This document shows, piece after piece, positions 37,245-42,683 of a stretch of DNA of 42,683 nucleotides. The translations under genes and the position numbers were made by a program. Positions within the stretch are counted from its first letter, which is position 1. Each line of letters opens with the position of its first letter. The stretch comes from Candidatus Omnitrophota bacterium (GTDB lineage Bacteria; Omnitrophota; Gorgyraeia; JABMSB01), in contig JABMSB010000006.1 in NCBI GenBank assembly GCA_013202205.1, forward strand, positions 1-42,683, in the 5' to 3' direction. Under the pieces are notes generated by a model. That model made no database searches. It was not told where the DNA came from and was given only the letters and a program-made list of their open reading frames with translations.

Positions 37245-38513
37245 TTACCCAGATATCCCATCGGAATATCTGGTATCTGCTTCCTGCTTCACTGACACAT
37301 GACTCGTAGACCGCAGATTGCTCTGCGTTCCGCCGCCAGAGGTATCTCCACAGGCGTAACTTCCCCCAAAACTTGGGGTAGGATTGTTTATCTGAAATGA
37401 ACCTTCACTCCAGATATTCTGGTATGGGGATAGGTATGCAAGGTTTCTTGCAGCGTTTTGGTCTCTGTCTATAATGGTGCCGCACATGCCACATATGAAC
37501 TTACGCTCTGATAGGTCCATATCCACCCTCACTGCACCGCATACAGAGCAGGTCTTGGATGATGGATAAAACCTTGGTGCCTTTATGAGCTCTGACCCAT
37601 ACCATGTTGATTTGTAGCTGAGCTGGTTTAGAAACTGACTCCATCCTGAATCTGCGATCTGTCTTGATAGGTTGTGATTTTTTAGCATGCCTTTTATATT
37701 AAGGTCCTCAACTATTATCACCGACTTGGTTTTTGCCAAGTGAGTTGAGAGCTTGTTTAAAAAGTCCTTGCGTTCGTTTCTGATCCTTCTGTGCAGCCTG
37801 CCAAGGGATAAGGTAGATCTTTTTCTGTTTTGTGAGCCCTTCTTCTTCTTTGAATGTTGTCTCTGTCTTTTCTTTAGTAGCTTTAATGCGTGTTCTAAGG
37901 GTTTTGGGGATTCTATCTTAGTTCCATCTGAGAGAGAACAAAATGAGTTTAAGCCGACATCTATACCTATGGTTTGGTTCTTTATCACGTTGCATTCTTT
38001 TCTTTGGCGCTCTACAGAGAAGGATACAAACCATCTGTCTATGTCTTTAGATACGGTTGCTGATAAGATATCACCCTTTAGGTCTGTGAGTTCCTTTGTG
38101 CGGATTATTCCTATCCTGGGTAGTATTACAGAGTCTGTGTGTACATGCATTGAGCCTGTAAGCCTAAATGAGTCATTTTTGTTCTTTTTTCTAAACTTCG
38201 GGTGTCCTACTTTTCTTTTTGATTTCAGGCCTCTGTAGAAGTTGTTGAATGCCTTGTCCAGGTCCCTTAATGCCTCTTGGGGGGCACACTTAGATACCTC
38301 ATACATCCAGGGGAATTGGGTCTTTTTGAGCAGGTTTAGCTGTTTGTGCTGGGCTATGGCGTTGGATGACTTTTTTGTGAGCTTATACTCCTCTATCCGC
38401 AAGGAGAGGCCCCAGTTATAGGCAAATCTTGCGCATCCTGCGTGTTTTGCGAGGAGGGTCATCTGCTTATTGTTGGGCTTTAGCTCATAGCGGTAGCTCT
38501 GGTGGACTAACAT
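37245..38513 (-). CDS. tnpB: TnpB RNA-guided endonuclease
   Basis: This 422-aa TnpB, a relative of Cas12, has an intact RuvC triad: Asp in GIDVGLNSF, Glu in VIIVEDLN and Asp in IDRDQNAARN. The zinc ribbon CSVCG...FICGMCG lies before the last Asp. The N-terminal HTH_OrfB-like segment YRYELKPNNKQ is typical. The protein looks full length and probably active. Its C-terminal tail overlaps the putative omegaRNA. Confidence 0.93.
   Translation of the reverse strand: MLVHQSYRYELKPNNKQMTLLAKHAGCARFAYNWGLSLRIEEYKLTKKSSNAIAQHKQLNLLKKTQFPWMYEVSKCAPQEALRDLDKAFNNFYRGLKSKRKVGHPKFRKKNKNDSFRLTGSMHVHTDSVILPRIGIIRTKELTDLKGDILSATVSKDIDRWFVSFSVERQRKECNVIKNQTIGIDVGLNSFCSLSDGTKIESPKPLEHALKLLKKRQRQHSKKKKGSQNRKRSTLSLGRLHRRIRNERKDFLNKLSTHLAKTKSVIIVEDLNIKGMLKNHNLSRQIADSGWSQFLNQLSYKSTWYGSELIKAPRFYPSSKTCSVCGAVRVDMDLSERKFICGMCGTIIDRDQNAARNLAYLSPYQNIWSEGSFQINNPTPSFGGSYACGDTSGGGTQSNLRSTSHVSVKQEADTRYSDGISG
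37246..37400 (-). ncRNA. Putative omegaRNA (TnpB guide RNA scaffold)
   Basis: In characterised IS200/IS605 elements the 3' end of tnpB and the right end encode the guide RNA scaffold, with the guide taken from flanking DNA. Here the last about 50 codons after the zinc finger are low in protein-like conservation (SFGGSYACGDTSGGGTQS) and rich in hairpins. The right-end stem follows. The predicted guide would be the flanking minus-strand sequence just below 37246. Inferred from family knowledge only. Confidence 0.4.
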
Positions 38514-38574
38514 CTTTTAAACCCTCTCATTGTTTTTGCTCTCGCTTCTATGCATTGCTTATCATATCTGGGTA
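37246..38574 (-). mobile_element. IS200/IS605-type TnpB-only element
   Basis: The element carries a single gene, tnpB. An 11-bp sequence is inverted at the two ends: TACCCAGATAT at 37246-37256 and ATATCTGGGTA at 38564-38574. At the right end CCAGATAT / ATATCTGG (37249-37273) forms a subterminal hairpin typical of this family. No TnpA gene is present, so the copy depends on a transposase elsewhere. Exact ends are inferred. Confidence 0.7.
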
Positions 38575-38592
38575 TATTTGTCATGGTAATTT

Positions 38593-40881
38593 TTAGCTGT
38601 TCTCTACCCTACCAGCGGCTTTAGAATCCCTTCTGAAGTCACCATCCCGGAAAGCAGCTTCAAATGCAACAGTTATCTTGGGGTCAAATTGTGTTCCGGC
38701 ACACCGTGTGATCTCTATTAAACCATCAGCGTCACCCATAGCTTTACGGTAAGGCCTGTCTGAGGTCATCGCGTCAAAAGAGTCGGCCACTGCAATTATC
38801 CTGCCAAAAAACGGTATCTCCTCACCCTTTAATCCTCCGGGAAAACCTTTGCCGTCGTATCGCTCATGATGGCTGTTTATGCCGGGTATCATATCTTTAA
38901 GCTGTTTGATGTGGCTCATCATGTGCGCGCCCAATTCAGGGTGTTTACGCACCTCTGCCTGTTCCTTGTCGTCTAATTTCGCCGGTTTCGCGAGAATGAA
39001 GTCACTTACGCCTATCTTGCCTACATCATGAAGTATTGCTGATATCCTCAGCTTCTCCTTATCCTTTGGGGTCATATCCAATTTTTCGGAGATCGCCATA
39101 GATATCTGTGTTACGCGTTCGGAATGGCCGCGCGTATATGGGTCCTTGGCATCTATAGTCTCGGCTATAGAGCGTATAGAGTTCATGAATAGATCTTTTA
39201 CGTCGTTATATAACCTGAAATTCTCAAGGGCCATCGCGCCCTGATTGGAGAGTATCGATATCAACCTGAGGTCTTCGTTGTCAAAGCGCGCCCTTTTGCC
39301 ACCCTTTCTGTCATCAGGCCTTCTATATAGCGTAAGAACCCCTATCATCTTGTTGTGCATAGCCAGAGGGGCGCATATAATGGACGATGCCCGGGGATCC
39401 TTTACGTCTTTAAACCTCTTATTATGTTTTGTGTCTTCAATCAAGAGTAATTTATTAATATCGATAGCCTCTTTGGCAATTCTTTCGTCTATCCCGGAGA
39501 TAGGGCTATTTAAGATCTCCTCACCTATCCCCCATTTTGCCTTTACCATAAGGTCGTCGCTCTCTTCATCTTTGCTTCTTAAAATAGCTCCATCGGCATT
39601 TACGGCGTGGGCTGTAATGCTCAATATAACTTCCTGTGTCTTACCGACGTTCAGATGTACGGCTGATTGGCCTGCTTCCAGAAGCGTGTCAAGCTCTACA
39701 TCCTTCGCCATGATAAGCCTATCTTTATATCGCATTCTCAATATCGTGGTGAGCGCATAATTTAATGTTGTGGAAAGATAGAGCGGCATGATCTCAACGA
39801 CCAATTGCTTATAAACGAATAAGGCAAGCGATGCGCCAAAGATCCCTATGACTAAGAGGAGCGCGAAGACAAACCCCTTAACCGGAGAAAGTTTTATGAG
39901 AGCTGCTCCAAGAAAGATGGATACAAACACAATGGAAAGGACAAGGGCGAGCGCACCCATAGGCCGCAGAAATTTCTCACTTAAAATGGTATTCATCACG
40001 TTTGCCTGGACAACAACACCATAGCTCTCTCCAAAAGGCGTCATAAGGATGTCTGCATTAGGCAGGCCTTGTGCTGTCTGGCCTACTATGACCACCTTGC
40101 CCTTAAATAGATCCTGAGGAAACTGGCCCCTGATTATATCCCTTGAAGGAACAGCCGTCTTTATACCGGCGTAATTGATATACATGGACTTATTTTTGTA
40201 AAGCGGTATCGACAAACCTTCGAAGACCACATTGCCGTCTTTTAAATCCAAAACTTTCGGCGGCACATCCTTATGCATAAGTCCGCCCATAAGCCCCAGG
40301 GCCAACCGTACCCTATCCCTGAACTTTATCGCAATAGGCATCTTTCGGTAGACGCCGCCATGGTCAGCAATTACATTGATGTGCCCGGTCCCGACCGCCG
40401 CTTCGTCGAGGATAGGGATATTTCCTATCAATTGCTCCGTCTTTAGAAAATAACTCTTTGACTTGTCAAGGGTGAGCGGGATGGGTGAGAATTCCGGCAA
40501 TAGGACATTCCCTGCCTCACGGATAGCGCGTGCCAGTTGGATATCTTCTGATTTGTCGGATGAGGGTACGGGGAAAAATGTATCGAAGACTATTACCTTA
40601 GCGCCTGAAGATTTGAGACGATCTATGAGTGTCGTATAATGGCTGCGCGGCCAGGGCAGCTTACCCAATTCGTTGATACACCTGTGGGTAATGCCTACGA
40701 CCATTACATCAGGATGTATCCCTTCCTCCCCGCGCATCTTAAAACGGAGATCTACGGTAAGGTTTTCCACATTATGAAGAATCCCGAGATAAAAAAATAA
40801 GAGCGCGACCAAAGCCGCGCATATACCGACCTTTATGCCGAGCCATTCCTGCCTATCTATGAATACAAATTTTGTCTTCAC
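38593..40881 (-). CDS. CHASE2-GAF-HD-GYP receptor (c-di-GMP phosphodiesterase)
   Basis: This 762-aa protein has an N-terminal membrane helix (16-37) and an extracytoplasmic CHASE2 sensor (about 40-290: LTVDLRFKMRGEEG, GKLPWPRSHYTTLIDRL). Three membrane helices (about 306-380), a GAF domain (about 400-545) and an HD-GYP domain (about 565-740) follow. Catalytic motifs are HDVGKIG, HPELGAHMM and HHERYDGKGFPGG, with GFP in place of GYP. It should hydrolyse c-di-GMP under control of an envelope signal. The start is GTG at 40881, 41 bp after the pilin-FecR gene. The 79-bp gap before tnpB holds the element's left end. Confidence 0.92.
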   Translation of the reverse strand: MKTKFVFIDRQEWLGIKVGICAALVALLFFYLGILHNVENLTVDLRFKMRGEEGIHPDVMVVGITHRCINELGKLPWPRSHYTTLIDRLKSSGAKVIVFDTFFPVPSSDKSEDIQLARAIREAGNVLLPEFSPIPLTLDKSKSYFLKTEQLIGNIPILDEAAVGTGHINVIADHGGVYRKMPIAIKFRDRVRLALGLMGGLMHKDVPPKVLDLKDGNVVFEGLSIPLYKNKSMYINYAGIKTAVPSRDIIRGQFPQDLFKGKVVIVGQTAQGLPNADILMTPFGESYGVVVQANVMNTILSEKFLRPMGALALVLSIVFVSIFLGAALIKLSPVKGFVFALLLVIGIFGASLALFVYKQLVVEIMPLYLSTTLNYALTTILRMRYKDRLIMAKDVELDTLLEAGQSAVHLNVGKTQEVILSITAHAVNADGAILRSKDEESDDLMVKAKWGIGEEILNSPISGIDERIAKEAIDINKLLLIEDTKHNKRFKDVKDPRASSIICAPLAMHNKMIGVLTLYRRPDDRKGGKRARFDNEDLRLISILSNQGAMALENFRLYNDVKDLFMNSIRSIAETIDAKDPYTRGHSERVTQISMAISEKLDMTPKDKEKLRISAILHDVGKIGVSDFILAKPAKLDDKEQAEVRKHPELGAHMMSHIKQLKDMIPGINSHHERYDGKGFPGGLKGEEIPFFGRIIAVADSFDAMTSDRPYRKAMGDADGLIEITRCAGTQFDPKITVAFEAAFRDGDFRRDSKAAGRVENS

Positions 40882-40922
40882 GATTTATAGAGGATCACCT
40901 TATAGATAAAAGAGATCTACGT

Positions 40923-42167
40923 TTAATAGTAAGGGTCCGGCTCGGCATTCTCATCCGAATCTGGATCACCGTCGTAAATATCATCAGAGGTGGCATCGTC
41001 GTAAAGAGCTGGATCATCATAATCAGCTGGATCATCGTTATAAGAAAGAGTTGGGTCATTGACAGGGTCATAGGCATCACTATCGTAGTCATCAACACTA
41101 TTATCATCACTGCTTGTTGTTGAGGAACTCCCTTTCAATTTATTTGTCCACTTATCGATTATTCTGTTACTGCTATTATTAGAGCTATTGCTGCTGCTCG
41201 GGTTCGAATCTTTTATTTTCTTTTGCTGCTTATCCCATTTAAACTTTTCGGCGCTATCTTTAGCCGCCTTGGGCAAGTGTTTCCTGGAACACCTGGGTTC
41301 ACTTATCAAGTTAACGCTCTCACCTTCTGTCAAGACGATTGGCTGGCTCGTCAATCCCTGCGCTGCCCTCCTGGTAGCCCTGATCGATCTGCGCATAGCA
41401 ACTACTCCATCACTTACGTTTATGGCAACCTCGACATTACCACTGTTTGCGCTCGATGTTGTAATAGTAAAATCTGTACCAAATACACCGGCTATACCGG
41501 CAGGTGTTACCACTTCGAACTTCGTTCCATCCTTAACGTGGCAGTTTACTGTCTTGCCCTCACCTGTTACTTCGATGACTACATATAGCTCACCATCTTT
41601 CGTCTCAAAGGATTGTAGTAGAACCGCTTTCCCAGGGCCAAGACCGGTTACATTTGCCGTGCTCTCGCCATCGCCGAATGTAGTCGTACCGGTACCCATC
41701 TCATCACCCGGGCCAATAGGAGAACCCATATAGTTAACTTCTATCTGCGCCAAACCCTCTACGCGGCTATCCTGAAAGATATTCAGGCTCTTTGCCCCGG
41801 ATCCATGATAAGGACAGCCTACCACATATGCGGAACTGGTCGTATTCGCGTCGCGTTCTACGTAAAAGGCATCGTAGCTATTGCGGTTTGTTTCGTCACG
41901 GAAAGGGTCTGCCGGGCAGATGAAGTTCTTTTCGCTGGCTATGTATTCCGGGTAGATGTCATCGAGTGTTTCAGGATAGAGAACATTGTCATTGAAGTAT
42001 AATTGGAGGCCCAACCCTATAGACTTAAGATTGTTTATGCATGCCACCTCTTGTGACTTTCCCCGGGCCATGCCTATGCCGGTAACTATCAGCCCTGCCA
42101 CAAAAGCCAGGATAAAGAATACTACTATAATCTCTATCAATGTAAAGCTTCTTCGCAGTTTACTCAT
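40923..42167 (-). CDS. Pilin-like protein with FecR domain and acidic tail
   Basis: This 414-aa protein starts with a type IV prepilin signal, RRSFTLIEIIVVFFILAFVA; the residue before the cut is Ser rather than Gly. A pseudopilin segment follows (CINNLKSIGLGLQLYFNDN, ICPADP). Residues about 155-290 form a FecR domain (VVTPAGIAGVFGTDFTI, VEVAINVSDGVVAM, VLTEGESVNL). The last about 90 residues are Ser/Asn- then Asp/Tyr/Pro-rich and strongly acidic (DPADYDDPALYDD). FecR-domain proteins often neighbour CHASE2 receptors, and here the CHASE2-HD-GYP gene is next. An envelope signal presenter is inferred. Confidence 0.85.
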   Translation of the reverse strand: MSKLRRSFTLIEIIVVFFILAFVAGLIVTGIGMARGKSQEVACINNLKSIGLGLQLYFNDNVLYPETLDDIYPEYIASEKNFICPADPFRDETNRNSYDAFYVERDANTTSSAYVVGCPYHGSGAKSLNIFQDSRVEGLAQIEVNYMGSPIGPGDEMGTGTTTFGDGESTANVTGLGPGKAVLLQSFETKDGELYVVIEVTGEGKTVNCHVKDGTKFEVVTPAGIAGVFGTDFTITTSSANSGNVEVAINVSDGVVAMRRSIRATRRAAQGLTSQPIVLTEGESVNLISEPRCSRKHLPKAAKDSAEKFKWDKQQKKIKDSNPSSSNSSNNSSNRIIDKWTNKLKGSSSTTSSDDNSVDDYDSDAYDPVNDPTLSYNDDPADYDDPALYDDATSDDIYDGDPDSDENAEPDPYY

Positions 42168-42212
42168 GATATCCCCCTTTGGCTTTAGCCTTATATTATA
42201 TCCCTATATACA

Positions 42213-42241
42213 ATATTACCTTATGAAACCCCCCTTGTCAA
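42213..42241 (-). promoter_or_regulatory. Promoter of the pilin-FecR / HD-GYP operon
   Basis: The minus strand has TTGACA (42241-42236), a 17-bp spacer and TAATAT (42218-42213). A small GGCTAAAGCC stem and a G-rich ribosome site precede the ATG at 42167. No riboswitch motif is seen here. Confidence 0.7.
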
Positions 42242-42316
42242 TCGAAAAGAGTGACCGTTTCACTTTGCTGTAACATATTATATATAAAATGGTTACAAGC
42301 GCTGGTTGTACATATC

Positions 42317-42683
42317 TTAAAAAAGGTGGCTTGGCCTGTTGAAATATCCGATTATCAGCCGTGGAAAACGCCGCTTGAGCCCTCTTATAAAAGGGGCAAT
42401 CCCAATAGCGGCGCTCTTTGGGGGTGGAATGGAATTGAGGTATAACTCGGGGTCTATATTGAGGTTGCGCATCTGGATCATGTCGAGCCGGGTCTCTTTT
42501 ATAAGGGAGGAGATTTGGGAAAATTCACTCTCTGTATCGGTGATACCGGGAAAGACGAGCAGGTTTACGGATACGAAGAGACCTCTCTTCTTCGATTCCC
42601 TTATCGTCTTTAGCGCGTCGGAGAGTCCGTATCTTTTCGGCCGATAATACGCATCATACAAATCTGGATCGAGGCTATTAAGG
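42317..42683 (-). CDS. Radical SAM protein, C-terminal part (5' end outside window)
   Basis: The frame stays open to the window edge and reads LNSLDPDLYDAYYRPKRYG before the TTG codon the track uses as a start. The visible part is the C-terminal half of a radical SAM barrel (FVSVNLLVFPGITDTESEF, MIQMRNLNIDPELYL). The CxxxCxxC cluster lies upstream, outside the window. Function is unknown. It ends in TAA at 42317, 149 bp before the pilin-FecR gene. Confidence 0.82.
   Translation of the reverse strand, partial: LNSLDPDLYDAYYRPKRYGLSDALKTIRESKKRGLFVSVNLLVFPGITDTESEFSQISSLIKETRLDMIQMRNLNIDPELYLNSIPPPKSAAIGIAPFIRGLKRRFPRLIIGYFNRPSHLF

Noticed and set aside
40872-41123. Plus-strand ORF of 83 aa rich in Ile/Val
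   Set aside because: It is the antisense of Asp-rich codons (GAT/GAC) in the pilin-FecR tail.
42168-42316. Second c-di-GMP riboswitch before the pilin-FecR operon
   Set aside because: The region has a clear promoter but none of the GEMM sequence blocks.
42317-42661. Complete 114-aa gene starting at TTG 42661
   Set aside because: The reading frame and family similarity continue to the window edge, so this is the 3' part of a longer radical SAM gene.

Overview
The window is a bacterial chromosome segment. It is probably from the PVC/Candidatus Omnitrophota (OP3) side of the tree, inferred from the gene order rodZ-rimO-pgsA-pgpA, pilin-like proteins cut at S|FTLIE rather than G|FTLIE, and a giant TPR membrane protein. 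No rRNA is present, so the phylum is an inference. Almost all genes lie on the minus strand; only fxsA is on the plus strand.

Layout. (1) 1-7016: one uninterrupted minus-strand reading frame of at least 2338 codons that leaves the window at base 1. It is missing from the supplied ORF track, whose entries here are shadows. It encodes an exported multi-domain protein with a TraB/ChaN-like N-terminal domain (inferred), seven TPRs and about six membrane segments. Its leader (7017-7315) holds a consensus sigma70 promoter, a cyclic-di-GMP-I (GEMM) riboswitch aptamer, an intrinsic terminator overlapping the aptamer 3' end, and a 25-codon upstream ORF overlapping the start. (2) 7374-22164: a compact housekeeping block read right to left: cca, DUF503, a methyltransferase, rbfA, nrnA, truB, ribF, rpsO, pnp, dut, uppP, ftsK, rodZ, rimO, pgsA, pgpA. 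(3) 22252-22371: a 120-bp, almost fully palindromic element. (4) 22374-29689: acyP, an ABC exporter pair, a TPR protein, a phosphoesterase, ligA, a lipoprotein whose signal peptide carries a REP-like repeat, a metallo-hydrolase and xerD. (5) 29771-36551: an AT-richer, tightly overlapping acyl-carrier-protein operon (acpS, FkbH, ACP, MaoC, SDR, AAC(3)-methyltransferase fusion, DUF4910 hydrolase), directly 3' of tRNA-Pro(CGG). (6) 36815-38592: fxsA and an orphan IS200/IS605 TnpB element. (7) 38593-42167: a pilin-FecR fusion followed by a CHASE2-GAF-HD-GYP receptor, then the 3' part of a radical SAM gene running off the right edge.

Functional picture. Two loci concern cyclic di-GMP: the HD-GYP receptor would lower it in response to an envelope signal, and the riboswitch would read it to control the giant membrane protein. 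The acyl-ACP operon looks like a self-contained pathway that builds and transfers a small acyl group, most likely onto a surface sugar. These three are the best candidates for undescribed biology.
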